The notes beneath the pieces were generated by a model. That model did not search any database, was not told the origin of the DNA, and saw only the letters and a program-made list of their open reading frames with translations. Below, piece after piece: positions 25,964-37,233 of a stretch of 64,000 bases of DNA. The stretch is from Sphingomonas taxi (GTDB lineage: Bacteria; Pseudomonadota; Alphaproteobacteria; Sphingomonadales; Sphingomonadaceae). Made by a program: the position numbers and the translations under genes. Within the stretch, counting starts at the first letter, position 1; each line of letters starts with the position of its first letter. The stretch lies in assembly GCA_003240625.1 (NCBI GenBank), contig QFMX01000003.1, positions 62,001 to 126,000 on the forward strand, in the 5' to 3' direction.

Positions 25964-27631
25964 TCAGCCATGCAGCGACCGGCGGAACGTTTCCGGCAGG
26001 AACACCAGGCCGACCAGCGCCGTCACCGCGCAGGCGAGGATCGGGTACCAGAGGCCGTAGTAGATATCCCCGGTCGCCGCGACCATCGCGAACGCCGCGG
26101 TCGGCAGGAATCCACCGAACCAGCCATTGCCGATATGATAGGGCAGCGACATCGACGTGTAGCGGATCCGCGTCGGGAACAGCTCGACCAGCAACGCCGC
26201 AATCGGGCCGTAGACCATCGTCACATAGAGCACGAGCAGGACGAGGATGGCGATGACCATAGGCTTGTTGATCTGCGCCGGGTCAGCCTTTTCGGGGTAG
26301 CCGACCGCGGTCAGTGCGGTCTTCACTTCGGTACCGAACGTCTTGATCGCCGCCGCCTTTTCGGGCCCCGAAACCACCGCCGGATTGACGACCGGGATGG
26401 TCGCACCGCCGATGTTGATCTGCGCGACGGTGCCGGCCGGTGCGATCACGTTGGTGTACGAGATGCCCGCCTTTGCGAGATACGACTTGGCGATGTCGCA
26501 CGAGCTGCTGTCGAACTTGTTCTTGCCGACCGGATCGAACTGGACCGAACACTCGTCGGGGTTAGCCACCACAGTGACCGGCGAATTGGCCTGTGCCGCA
26601 TAGAGCGCCGGATTGGCGGCCTTCGATAGCGCATGGAACAATGGCATGTAGGTCAGCGCGGCGAGCGCGCAGCCCGTCAGGATGATCCACTTCCGCCCGA
26701 TCTTGTCCGACAGCCAGCCGAAGAAGATGAACGCGGGCGTGGCGATCAGCAGTGCGATCGCGATCAGGATGTTGGTGGTGGGCCCATCGACGCGCAGGTT
26801 CTTTTCGAGGAAGAACAGCGCGTAGAACTGGCTGGTGTAGAACACGACGCCCTGGCCGACGACCGCACCGAACAGCGCGATCAGCACGACCTTGAGGTTG
26901 CTCCACTGCCCGAACGCTTCGGTCAGCGGCGCCTTCGAGGTCTTGCCCTCGTCCTTCATCTTCTGGAACACCGGGCTCTCTTCGAGCTGCATGCGGATCC
27001 AGAGCGACACCGCGAGCAACGCGATCGAGACGATGAACGGGATACGCCAGCCCCATGCCGCGAATGCTTCTTCGCCGACCAAAGTGCGCACGCCGATGAC
27101 GATCAGCAGCGCCGCAAACAGGCCAAGCGACGCGGTCGTCTGGATGAAGCTGGTGAACAGCCCGCGCTTCTTGTCGGGCGCGTGCTCCGCGACATAGGTC
27201 GCGGCGCCGCCATATTCGCCACCGAGCGCAAGGCCCTGCAACAGCCGCAGCACGACCAGCGCGATCGGCGCGGCGACGCCGACCGACGCGTAGCTGGGGA
27301 GCAGGCCGACCAGGAACGTCGAAAGCCCCATGATCGCCATCGTCACGAGGAACGTGTTCTTGCGCCCGACGACATCGCCGATCCGCCCGAACACCAGCGC
27401 GCCGAACGGTCGCACCGCGAAGCCCGCCGCAAACGCAGCGAGTGCGAAGATGAACCCGGTCGTCTCGTTGACGCCCGAGAAGAACTGCGCGGTGATGATC
27501 GTCGCGAGCAGGCCGTAGAGGTAGAAATCATACCATTCGAACACCGCACCCAAAGAAGATGCGATGATGATCAACGGCTGGCTCTGCTTCACGTGACCAA
27601 GGGGCGATGCGTCCCCGGTTGTCGTTGCCAT
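25964..27631 (-). CDS. MFS metabolite:H+ symporter with large extracytoplasmic insertion
   Basis: The 555-residue transporter has the sugar/metabolite-porter MFS signatures GRIGDVVGRKNTF and GALALGGEYGG-like LLQGLALGGEYGGAATYVAEHAP, placing it with ProP/ShiA/KgtP-type proton symporters. Twelve membrane helices are expected. Between helices 9 and 10 there is an extra segment of about 95 residues (roughly 350-445) containing NPDECSVQFDP and DSSSCDIAKSYLAKAG, whose two cysteines could form a disulfide in the periplasm. A DcaP-like porin gene lies just upstream on the same strand, so the two may form an outer-inner membrane uptake pair for an organic acid. Confidence 0.88.
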   Translation of the reverse strand: MATTTGDASPLGHVKQSQPLIIIASSLGAVFEWYDFYLYGLLATIITAQFFSGVNETTGFIFALAAFAAGFAVRPFGALVFGRIGDVVGRKNTFLVTMAIMGLSTFLVGLLPSYASVGVAAPIALVVLRLLQGLALGGEYGGAATYVAEHAPDKKRGLFTSFIQTTASLGLFAALLIVIGVRTLVGEEAFAAWGWRIPFIVSIALLAVSLWIRMQLEESPVFQKMKDEGKTSKAPLTEAFGQWSNLKVVLIALFGAVVGQGVVFYTSQFYALFFLEKNLRVDGPTTNILIAIALLIATPAFIFFGWLSDKIGRKWIILTGCALAALTYMPLFHALSKAANPALYAAQANSPVTVVANPDECSVQFDPVGKNKFDSSSCDIAKSYLAKAGISYTNVIAPAGTVAQINIGGATIPVVNPAVVSGPEKAAAIKTFGTEVKTALTAVGYPEKADPAQINKPMVIAILVLLVLYVTMVYGPIAALLVELFPTRIRYTSMSLPYHIGNGWFGGFLPTAAFAMVAATGDIYYGLWYPILACAVTALVGLVFLPETFRRSLHG

Positions 27632-27679
27632 GGCGGTATCCTCTCAGGTGGACGGTGGGGATTCTGGAGCGTTGGGCAA

Positions 27680-29152
27680 TCAGAACCCGTATTTGAATGC
27701 GAATTCGAGGCGGTCGAGCGCGCCGGTGTCGCCAGAGACGAGCTCGCGGACGGCGTGGCGATATTCCACGCCGATGTCGAAGCCCTTGCCGGGCGACCAG
27801 AACAGGTTGCCCGCGCCGCCATAGGACTTGGCATTGGCCAGTCCCGTGACGATCACGCCGGCTGGATAATCGGCCGATTGGTAGCTGCCCATGAGCGTCG
27901 AGTGGATCGCATCGGTCCAGCCGATACGGAACGCCGCGAAGGCCGCGAAATTGTCGATCCGCTCGAGCCGGGTCGCGGTGCCGCCGTAGATCGCGTCGGG
28001 GACGTATCCCAATCCCAGATACCGGCCGATGCCTTGCCCGTAGGTCGCCATGAAGCGCAGGTCGTGACGCTTGCCGATGGGAATCTTGCCCGACCCGGAA
28101 ACGCCCCAGCCGAAGGCGGTATCGCCGCTGCCCAGCGTATCGGTGCGCAGCTCGCGCGCGATGCCGGCCAGCGCGAAATCGCCGAATGTCGGCTTCCAGT
28201 TCACGCGTGCCACCACGTCGGGCAGGCGATCGTCATCCGTGTCGACCAGCGCCGCGTTGGCCGGCAGCGCGGTTTCCGTCTCGGGGTTCTCGGCCGCGAT
28301 CTGCAACGTCAGCCCGGGTCGCAAGGGGATGGAATAACGGACCAGCGCTTGGCGATTGAACACCGTGCCATCCAGCGGACCGACGAAATCGGTCGTCTCC
28401 GGCAGCACCGCGATGTTCTGGAAGGTCGACCATTCCTGCCCGACCAGCAGGTTGCCATATTCGATGAAGCCACGGCGGAAGGTGGGCGTGTAGGGATTGG
28501 TCGCGCGCTGCGCCCCGACCGGCGCCGTCGCGAGCGCGAAATCGAACTCCACCAGTGTCTTGATTTCGGTGCCGTTCATCGGGGTCGCCGTGCTGAACTG
28601 CAGGCGGGTCTGGCGCGCGGAAAGCAGCAGATCCTGGCTGGAGAACCCGCCACCGACCGGAATCTGCTGCGGCAGGAAGAACTCCTTGCCCAGCCCGCCG
28701 ACCGCGGCCTCGCCATCGTTATAGCGGCTGGCAATGACGTTGAGGCGAACGAAGCCGCCCAGCTTGACCGTGGTGTTACCGACCCGAAAACCGTCGGTCG
28801 GTGCCGACTTTGTCGCGACAGGTCTGGCCTCGGCCACATTGGTCGCGCCGGGCGATCGGCCTGGCGACGCGGGTGCCGCGCTCATCGACGACGCGGTCAT
28901 GGGATTGGCGGTCATGGGAAGCGCGCTCATCGGAGCCGCGTTCGTTGAGGTCGAGGCGATCGGTGCCGCAGACGTCGCGCGTGCCGCGGTCAACTCGCCG
29001 CGCAAATCCTGCACCGCCGCTTCGAGCGCCTTCAACCGTGTCTCAAGCTCGAGCTCGCGTGCCGTCTGCGCCTGCGCCATACCCGGTACCAGCGCAGTTC
29101 CGCCAAGCAACGCGGTCAAGGCCAGCCTCGTCTTGAATGCCATCGGTGTCAT
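27680..29152 (-). CDS. DcaP-like trimeric outer-membrane porin
   Basis: The 490-residue protein has a signal peptide (ending GMAQAQ), a short coiled-coil segment (ELELETRLKALEAAVQDLRG) typical of DcaP-type porins, and a low-complexity linker rich in Ala, Pro, Ser and Met. A 16-strand-type barrel follows (TVKLGGFVRLNVIASRYNDG, QTRLQFSTATPMNG) and ends in a terminal phenylalanine (FAFKYGF). DcaP-type porins pass negatively charged small molecules. It precedes the MFS gene by 48 bases and is divergent from acs. Confidence 0.87.
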   Translation of the reverse strand: MTPMAFKTRLALTALLGGTALVPGMAQAQTARELELETRLKALEAAVQDLRGELTAARATSAAPIASTSTNAAPMSALPMTANPMTASSMSAAPASPGRSPGATNVAEARPVATKSAPTDGFRVGNTTVKLGGFVRLNVIASRYNDGEAAVGGLGKEFFLPQQIPVGGGFSSQDLLLSARQTRLQFSTATPMNGTEIKTLVEFDFALATAPVGAQRATNPYTPTFRRGFIEYGNLLVGQEWSTFQNIAVLPETTDFVGPLDGTVFNRQALVRYSIPLRPGLTLQIAAENPETETALPANAALVDTDDDRLPDVVARVNWKPTFGDFALAGIARELRTDTLGSGDTAFGWGVSGSGKIPIGKRHDLRFMATYGQGIGRYLGLGYVPDAIYGGTATRLERIDNFAAFAAFRIGWTDAIHSTLMGSYQSADYPAGVIVTGLANAKSYGGAGNLFWSPGKGFDIGVEYRHAVRELVSGDTGALDRLEFAFKYGF

Positions 29153-29297
29153 CCCCGTCTCCGCGCTCTTCCACTGGTCTTACGCGTGGAATGAGCGTCG
29201 TGATCATGGCGCATTGCGAACGCTGGGCCATCCCTTACTTTGGTGCGGGATGATCGCCCGAACGCGACCGCGTACAGCGCGGCAAAAGGAGAGCCAG

Positions 29298-31249
<1,952 letters not shown>

Positions 31250-31253
<4 letters not shown>

Positions 31254-31873
31254 CGCGCACGATCCTTATCGCCGACGACCACCCGCTGTTCCGCCAGGCG
31301 CTCAAACTGGCGGTCAGCCGCGCCGCGCCCGACGCGGTGGTAATCGAGGCGGGGCAGCTCTGCGAGGCGGTCGACGCGGTGCGGGGGGCGGAGCGGCTCG
31401 ACCTGATTCTGCTCGACCTGCGGATGCCGGGATCGGAAGGATTTGCCGGTGTCGCGCTGCTCCACGCCGAACGTCCGGACACGCCGATCATGGTGATCTC
31501 CTCGGCTGACGAGGCCGAGGCGGCGCCCCGCGCGAGGGCCTACGGTGCGATCGGCTTCGTCTCGAAAACCGCCGACCTCGCCACGCTGGAAAACGCGGTC
31601 GCCCGCGCGTTGGCGGGCGAACGCGACGCGCCAACTGAAGGCGCGCCGGTTGACGAGATGTCTACCCGCGTCGCCAGCCTCACACCGACCGAACTGAAGG
31701 TGCTGCTCGGTGTCCTGGCCGGTCGCCTGAACAAGCAGGTCGCGTTCGATCTCGGCATCTCCGAAGGCACGGTAAAGGGTCACATGACCGCCATCCTGCG
31801 CAAACTGGGGGTTCAGAACCGGACCCAGGCGGTGCTTGCGGCGAGGGCGATGGACATCCACTTCGCCGACTAG
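31250..31873 (+). CDS. crbR: LuxR-family response regulator, probable CrbR of the acetate switch
   Basis: The 207-residue protein has a receiver domain with the acidic pair D9/D10 (IADDHPLF), phospho-acceptor D56 (LILLDLRMPG) and K106 (FVSKTAD), followed by a LuxR/NarL helix-turn-helix (LTPTELKVLLGVL, ISEGTVKGHMTAILRKL). It overlaps acs by four bases and converges on an SLC5-fused hybrid kinase. In Vibrio and Pseudomonas the CrbS/CrbR pair with this domain make-up controls acs, so the assignment rests on architecture plus position. Confidence 0.82.
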
Positions 31874-31892
31874 CCGCGCCATCTCCCCCCCA

Positions 31893-31976
31893 CCGTCACC
31901 CTGACGAAAGTCAGGGCCCAGAGCCACAATCGCTGCGGCCGGTACCCTGGATCCTGACGTTCGTCAGGATGACGGG
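31893..31976. repeat. Inverted repeat, GTCATCCTGACGAAAGTCAGG family (imperfect copy)
   Basis: CGTCACCCTGACGAAAGTCAGGGCCCAG pairs with CTGGATCCTGACGTTCGTCAGGATGACGG with a few mismatches. It is a diverged copy of the perfect element at 15195-15278. It lies between convergent crbR and crbS genes. Confidence 0.75.
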
Positions 31977-31993
31977 CTGTGTCCGTGGCTCAA

Positions 31994-32118
31994 TCCTCCC
32001 CCGCAAGGGGGAGGTGGCACCGCAGGTGACGGAGGGGGAGGAACACGCAACGCCCGTTTCCCTTTCCTCCCCCTCCGTCAGGCATACGCCTGCCACCTCC
32101 CCCTGGCGGGGGAGGATT
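31994..32118. repeat. Intergenic inverted repeat, CTCCCCC...GGGGGAG family
   Basis: TCCTCCCCCGCAAGGGGGAGGTGGCA at the left is answered by TGCCACCTCCCCCTGGCGGGGGAGGA at the right, with an inner GGAGGGGGAGGA / TCCTCCCCCTCC pair. It follows the other repeat directly, ending eight bases before the end of the kinase gene. Confidence 0.82.
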
Positions 32119-32126
32119 CAGGAAGT

Positions 32127-33869
32127 TCAACTTCCCTGCGCCGCTGCCGCCGAAGCCTCCTCGATGAACCGCCACAGATCCGCCGGCTCGACCGGCTTCG
32201 TCAGCACGATAAGTCCAGCACAACGCACATCCTCCACCGCCGCACGGTCCGCGGTCACCAGCGCGATCGCCGGGGCCGGCGTCATCGCCCGCAACCGCGC
32301 GACCACGTCGAGCCCGTCCTCTTCTTCGTCCAAGTGGAAGTCGACCAGCGCCACATCCGGCTCCTCGTCCGCCGCCAGTTCCATCGCCTCGGCAATCGTC
32401 GCGGCCAATAACGGCACGCACCGCCGCGCGCGCAACGCCGCATCGAGCGCCGCTAAAATTGTCGCATCATTGTCGAGGCACAGCACCCGCAACCCGGGCA
32501 CCAGCGCGCGCGCCGCCGAGGGCGTCGGCAGCGGCACGTCGATCCCCGCAGGCGCAAGCGGCACACGGACCGCAAACGTCGTCCCCCGCCCCGGCTCCGA
32601 CCGCAACTCCACCGACGCCCCGAGCAGACGCGCGATCCGCCGGACGATCGCCAGCCCCAGCCCGACGCCGCCGCCCGCGCTCCCCTTGCTTTCCAGCCGC
32701 TCGAACTCCTCGAAGATCCGCTCGCGATCCGCCGCCGCGATCCCCGGCCCATTGTCGCGAACCTCGATCAGCACGTCGCCACCCCGCTGCCGCGCGCCGA
32801 TCCAGATTCGCCCATCCGCCGAATAGCGCACCGCGTTCGACAGGAAATTCTGCAGGATCGAGCGCAGCAAGGATCGATCGGTCGCCACGCTGAACGCGCC
32901 GGGATGCGACGCCAGCACCAGCCCCCGCTCGCCCGCCAACGGGCGGAACTGCGCCGCCAGTTCCTCGATCAGCGCCCCCAGCGCGAACCGCTCGACCTTC
33001 GGCACCACGCCCCCCGCATCGAGCCGCGACACGTCGAGCAGCGCGCGCAGCAACGTGTCCGCCGATCCGATCGCGCCATCGATCGCGCGCACAAGTTCGC
33101 CCTGATGCGGCGCCTTGCCTTCGTCCAGTGCAGCGCAGAACAGCCGCGCCGCGTGCAACGGCTGCAGCAAATCATGGCTCGCCGCCGCGAGGAACCGCGT
33201 CTTGTCGCGCGTAGCGGTCTCGGCGACCGCGCGCGCCTCGTCCAGCATCGCGTTCGACTGGGCAAGATCCTGCGTCCGTGCCGCAACCCGCGCCTCTAGG
33301 TCAGCCTGCGCCTCCTTCTCCGCGGTGATGTCGGTAAAACTCTGGACGTACCCGCCGCCCGGCATCGGTCGTCCGACCATCTTGATCCAGCGCCCCGACG
33401 GCCGCTGCCGCTCGAAACTGTGTGGCGTGCCGCGCGCGAGATGCGCCACCCGCCGACCGACATGCGCCGCGATATCGCCGACCCCCTCGCGCTCGGCATT
33501 GTAGCGGATCAGGTCGGCGATCGAGCGACCGACCACGACATAGCCCTCGGGATAATCGAACATCTCGACATAGCGCGGATTCCACGCGACCAGCCTCAGG
33601 TCTGCGTCGATCACGCTGACCCCCGGATCGATCGTCTCCAGCGTTGCCGACAGCAGCGTCCGCGAGAACCGCAGCGAGCGCCCGCGCTGGTCGAGGAGGC
33701 GAACCACGTCGCTGACGTCGATCGCCGAGCCGGCAATGCTCGACGCGACGATCTTTCGCGCCGACGGTGCGCCGATCACGCCCGCGATCAGCCGCTCGGC
33801 CGTGCGTGCGGCGGGACCATCGATCGGCGCACGCAGGTCTGGCGACGCCACGCCAATCGCCTCCGCCTC
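32127..33869 (-). CDS. crbS: crbS-like hybrid histidine kinase, C-terminal PAS-kinase-receiver half (downstream of a frameshift)
   Basis: This frame continues the protein begun at 35452 after a one-base shift at about 33869-33871. In order it holds a PAS domain (TIDPGVSVIDADLRLVAWNP, roughly 130 residues), a coiled coil (ARVAARTQDLAQSNAMLDEA), the HisKA box with the phosphorylated histidine in AASHDLLQPLHAARLF, the ATP-binding domain (FLSNAVRYSADG, DNGPGI, GVGLGLAIVRR), and a C-terminal receiver (CLDNDATILA, phospho-acceptor aspartate in VALVDFHLDEEEDGLD, LTKPVE). All catalytic residues look intact. By itself this half lacks the membrane sensor. It converges on acs-crbR, its likely partner. 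Confidence 0.85.
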   Translation of the reverse strand, partial: EAEAIGVASPDLRAPIDGPAARTAERLIAGVIGAPSARKIVASSIAGSAIDVSDVVRLLDQRGRSLRFSRTLLSATLETIDPGVSVIDADLRLVAWNPRYVEMFDYPEGYVVVGRSIADLIRYNAEREGVGDIAAHVGRRVAHLARGTPHSFERQRPSGRWIKMVGRPMPGGGYVQSFTDITAEKEAQADLEARVAARTQDLAQSNAMLDEARAVAETATRDKTRFLAAASHDLLQPLHAARLFCAALDEGKAPHQGELVRAIDGAIGSADTLLRALLDVSRLDAGGVVPKVERFALGALIEELAAQFRPLAGERGLVLASHPGAFSVATDRSLLRSILQNFLSNAVRYSADGRIWIGARQRGGDVLIEVRDNGPGIAAADRERIFEEFERLESKGSAGGGVGLGLAIVRRIARLLGASVELRSEPGRGTTFAVRVPLAPAGIDVPLPTPSAARALVPGLRVLCLDNDATILAALDAALRARRCVPLLAATIAEAMELAADEEPDVALVDFHLDEEEDGLDVVARLRAMTPAPAIALVTADRAAVEDVRCAGLIVLTKPVEPADLWRFIEEASAAAAQGS

Positions 33870-35452
33870 CCGTCGCCGACGAACCGCGCAACCAGCATCC
33901 GCAATTCGCCGAGCGTCGTGACGTGGTCGAGCGCGGCGTTTCCCCGGTGCCGCTCGCGCAGGTGCAAGCCCGTCATAAGCGCGACGTTGACACCCAGGCT
34001 CCACACCGTGCCATTCACCAGCGGCGAGCCGATCCGCCAGCCGAGCAACGCATCCGGATCGAGCCAGCCGCGCGTGAATTGCGCCAGCATCGGGCCGATG
34101 CTCTCGCCGATCGACGGCAGCAACAGGCAGTAGATCCAGACGATCACCCCACCGATCAGCCCGGCACGCGCCGCGGTATGATTGGCGAAGTTCCACCCCA
34201 CCGTCGCGATCAGCGCAGGCGCGAACTGCGCAACGCCCGCAAATGCGATCAGCCCGATCGAGGCGAGCGGCAGGTCCGCGCCGAGGCTCCGGCCGTATAG
34301 TAGCGCAACCGCGACGATGGCGGCGATGATGACCCGTCGCACGCGTAGCATCCGCCGGCCGAGCTCGCCCTCGCCCGCCTCGCCGTGCCGCCGGAGCAGC
34401 AGCGGCGCGAGCAGGTCGTTGGTCGCCATCGTCGACAGCGCGATCGTCTCGACCACCACCATCGCCGTCGCTGCCGAGAACCCGCCGATGAACGCGATCA
34501 ACGCGACGAGGTTCTCGCCCTGCTGCAACGGCACTGCGAGCACGTACAGATCGGGCTCGGCATCGCTCGGCAACAGCGTCATCCCGGCCAGCGCCAGCGG
34601 CAGGACCAGCAGCGAGATGACTACCATGTATGCGATGAACGGCCAGCGCGCCCGCGCCACCGCATCGGGGCCCCGCGCCTCGATCACCCCGACATAGAAT
34701 TGCCGCGGCAGGCACAGGATCGCCAGCGCCGACAACACGGTCCGCACCCAGAAGTCGGAGGTCAGCGCCCCCCAGGTGAAGCCGGACTCAAGCCGCGAGA
34801 GCGGTGCCGCCAGCGTCTCCGCCGGAACATCGACCAGCAACGCCACCGTCACCACGCCGAGCACGATGAAACATAGCAGCTTGATCAGCGACTCCGCCGC
34901 GATCGCCGCGACCACTCCGGGATTGCGCCCCGCGACCTCGTACCGCCGCGCGCCGAACAGGATCGCGAACACCGCCAGCAGCAACGCGACGAACGTGCCG
35001 ACTTCCGCCGAACTCCCGACGCCCGCGATCGCGCCGAAGCTCAGCGTCACCGACCGCAACTGGAGCGCGATGTACGGTACCGACGCGAGCAACGCCGTCC
35101 CCGCGACGATCGCCGCAGTCCCCCGACTGCGCCCGTAGCGTGCCGAGATGAAGTCCGAGATCGAACTCGACCCTTCCTCGCGCGCCAGCCGCACCAGCCG
35201 TGCGAGAAACTTCGGCGCAAGCAGGAACACCAATGCCGGCCCGAGATAGATTGCGAGGTAATCCCAGCCGCGCGTCGCCGCGGTGCCGACCCCGCCGAAA
35301 AACGTCCAGCTGCTGCAATACACAGCCAGCGACAACGGATAGGCGATCCGCCCCAGCCGCTGCGACATGCCCCGCCGGTCCACGACCCAGGCGATCCCGA
35401 ACAGCAGGATGCCATAGCCGAGGATGGCGAGGATGACACTTGGCCCGACGAT
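33788..35452 (-). CDS. crbS: crbS-like hybrid histidine kinase, N-terminal SLC5 transporter half (frameshifted)
   Basis: This frame encodes the sodium:solute-symporter-like domain of about 13 membrane helices (ILAILGYGILLFGIAWVVDR, GIAYPLSLAVYCSSWTFFGG-like RIAYPLSLAVYCSSWTFFGG, EEGSSSISDFISARYGRSRG), which in CrbS senses or moves substrate. After ...LVARFVGDG the correct continuation EAEAIGVASPD lies one base out of frame, and this frame ends in unrelated residues at 33788. The first standard start is GTG 35383, but that removes helix 1. In-frame coding runs back to a TAG at 35491 with no ATG, GTG or TTG; an ATC at 35452, seven bases after GGAG, is the best-placed start. Confidence 0.78.
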   Translation of the reverse strand: MVGPSVILAILGYGILLFGIAWVVDRRGMSQRLGRIAYPLSLAVYCSSWTFFGGVGTAATRGWDYLAIYLGPALVFLLAPKFLARLVRLAREEGSSSISDFISARYGRSRGTAAIVAGTALLASVPYIALQLRSVTLSFGAIAGVGSSAEVGTFVALLLAVFAILFGARRYEVAGRNPGVVAAIAAESLIKLLCFIVLGVVTVALLVDVPAETLAAPLSRLESGFTWGALTSDFWVRTVLSALAILCLPRQFYVGVIEARGPDAVARARWPFIAYMVVISLLVLPLALAGMTLLPSDAEPDLYVLAVPLQQGENLVALIAFIGGFSAATAMVVVETIALSTMATNDLLAPLLLRRHGEAGEGELGRRMLRVRRVIIAAIVAVALLYGRSLGADLPLASIGLIAFAGVAQFAPALIATVGWNFANHTAARAGLIGGVIVWIYCLLLPSIGESIGPMLAQFTRGWLDPDALLGWRIGSPLVNGTVWSLGVNVALMTGLHLRERHRGNAALDHVTTLGELRMLVARFVGDGRRRRLAWRRQTCVRRSMVPPHARPSG

Positions 35453-35532
35453 GGTGGCGCTCCGTTTTTCGCAGTCCGATGATGCTCCCTAGCACAGGAT
35501 CGGCGGAGCGCTCGCGTCCACCGGTACGGTCG

Positions 35533-36093
35533 TCAGACTGCCGCCTCGGCCTTGCGCCACTGCCGGTAGCCGATCACCGCGAGGGCGATCATCGCCGCGT
35601 AGAGACCGGCGGTCAGCATCAGGCCTTTGACGAGGAACATCCCGACATAGAGAATGTCGACCGCGATCCAGAGCAGCCAGTTGGCGGTGTGGCGGCGTGC
35701 GGTCCAATATTGCGCGACCAGGCTGAAGCTGCTGAGCGCGGCGTCCATCCATGGCAGCGCGGCGTCGGTGAAGCGGCTCATGAACCAGCCGATCACGACC
35801 GCGCCGACGGCGCCCGCGGCGAGACTGGCGAGCGCGTGTGCGGGGCGGAGCGGCATCACGACGACGTCGCCGGTGGCGTCCTTGCCACGGGTCCAGGCGA
35901 CCCAACCGTAGAGGATCGCGAGCCCGAATAGCGCTTGCAGGGCCATGTCGGCATAGAGCCGAACGTCGAGGAACAGTTTGAAATACAGCGCGCAGGCGAT
36001 GAGGTTTACCGGCCAGCACAGCATGCGCCGCGTCGCGGTTAGCCATATGCCCGTGACGCTCACCGCGACCGCGACGATCTCGAACACGGTCAT
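35533..36093 (-). CDS. pnuT: PnuC-family vitamin transporter, probably PnuT (thiamine)
   Basis: The 186-residue inner-membrane protein has about seven helices and the PnuC signatures TRRMLCWPVNLIA near the start and RRHTANWLLWIAVDI later; in PnuC proteins the W/N residues line the substrate path. PnuC members carry nicotinamide riboside, PnuT members thiamine, PnuX riboflavin, by facilitated diffusion trapped by phosphorylation. Here the operon is headed by a TPP riboswitch and contains a kinase, so thiamine is by far the likeliest cargo. The ATG overlaps the kinase stop (ATGA at 36090-36093). Confidence 0.9.
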   Translation of the reverse strand: MTVFEIVAVAVSVTGIWLTATRRMLCWPVNLIACALYFKLFLDVRLYADMALQALFGLAILYGWVAWTRGKDATGDVVVMPLRPAHALASLAAGAVGAVVIGWFMSRFTDAALPWMDAALSSFSLVAQYWTARRHTANWLLWIAVDILYVGMFLVKGLMLTAGLYAAMIALAVIGYRQWRKAEAAV

Positions 36094-37232
36094 TGGGAAT
36101 GAGCTCCGGCTTCGATCGCGCGAAGGAAATCCTGCCCTGGGGTAGACAAAAACCACTCCGCGTGGCCGATCACATACCCGTCCCAGGCGAGCGCGGCAGA
36201 TGCCGGGTCTTCGACCACTGCGGTGAAATAGTCGATCTCCGACAGCGCGAACTCGAGGTGGACCAGCGGCAACACGCGCACGATCGCGGCTAGGACCGCG
36301 CGACCGAGCGGCGCGACGGTGGCGTAGCCCGCGAGCAGCGCCAGTGCCGCATTCGAATCGCCGATGTCGTCCGTTCCCTGCCCCAGGTCGAGCCAGCGAA
36401 CAGCGGTGCGCTCGATCGCGGTGGCGATATCGTGGACGGCACAGGTGCGGTCGGCGAGCCCGAAGTCGAACGCGGTTCGGACACGGCCGTCGTTCGTCCA
36501 GAGCAGGTTGGAAGGGTGCCAGTCGTTATGCGTCCACAGCGGCGTTTGCTCGGCAAGCAAAGGGGTCAACCCCTGCCCCAAGGTTTCGAACAGGCTCGCG
36601 AGTTGGCGTCGCCAAGGCTTGGACTCGAGGAACGCGGCCAGCGCGGGACGGGCCGCGACATAGGCTTCGGCTGCGGCGATTGGATCGGCGGCGGGAAGGA
36701 TGGTGAAGCTAGCAACCAGCGGCTGCGGTCGGCGGGCCGGCGCGGTGAAACTGCGCGCCGCCTCATGTAGGCCCGCTAGCGCGACGCCCGCTGCATGGGC
36801 ATGCGCGTGCGAGACGAACGGCGTCCACGACAGGCTGTCGCGGTACAGGTCCGCGCCCGGCGCCGCGCGGTGCAGTTCGTACGACCAGGCGCCGCTCGCC
36901 ACCGCCGTCGCGCCGTCTGCGGTCGTCATCACCTCGGGCACGGACACGCCCTTGCCGGCGAGGTGTGCGATGAACGCGTGTTCCTCGGCAAGTCCCTCGA
37001 CTGTGCGCACGCTGCGATGATGACGCTTCAACAAGAACGCGCCCTGCGTCGTGTGCGCGAGCGTCGCGGCGGAAAAGGGTCGCGGGGAATGCCAGTGAAG
37101 CGCGGTCATCCGTCCTGCCGCCGGGAAGCGCGCGATCACCGCCTCGGCTTCGTCCGCGGTTATCGCGGGCCAGGTCGGCGCCTCCATCGCGGTGCCCATG
37201 CCGTGGACGAGGTGCGCGGGCTGCGTCGCCAT
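36090..37232 (-). CDS. APH-fold phosphotransferase, probable thiamine kinase
   Basis: The 380-residue protein has the aminoglycoside-phosphotransferase/choline-kinase fold: the catalytic loop LWTHNDWHPSNLLW (HxDxxxxN) and the metal-binding TAFDFGLAD. The N-terminal lobe includes GAFLLKRHHRS, whose lysine probably binds ATP. It starts one base after the TonB receptor stop and overlaps pnuT, in a TPP-riboswitch operon. Phosphorylating incoming thiamine to trap it, as ThiK or thiamine pyrophosphokinase do, is the inferred function. The length is well above E. coli ThiK, so it is a distinct kinase type. Confidence 0.83.
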   Translation of the reverse strand: MATQPAHLVHGMGTAMEAPTWPAITADEAEAVIARFPAAGRMTALHWHSPRPFSAATLAHTTQGAFLLKRHHRSVRTVEGLAEEHAFIAHLAGKGVSVPEVMTTADGATAVASGAWSYELHRAAPGADLYRDSLSWTPFVSHAHAHAAGVALAGLHEAARSFTAPARRPQPLVASFTILPAADPIAAAEAYVAARPALAAFLESKPWRRQLASLFETLGQGLTPLLAEQTPLWTHNDWHPSNLLWTNDGRVRTAFDFGLADRTCAVHDIATAIERTAVRWLDLGQGTDDIGDSNAALALLAGYATVAPLGRAVLAAIVRVLPLVHLEFALSEIDYFTAVVEDPASAALAWDGYVIGHAEWFLSTPGQDFLRAIEAGAHSQ

Positions 37233-37233
37233 C

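Noticed and set aside
28734..29297. Upstream extension of acs by about 190 codons
   Set aside because: It runs through the divergent porin gene, has no family support, and a strong ribosome-binding site precedes ATG 29298.
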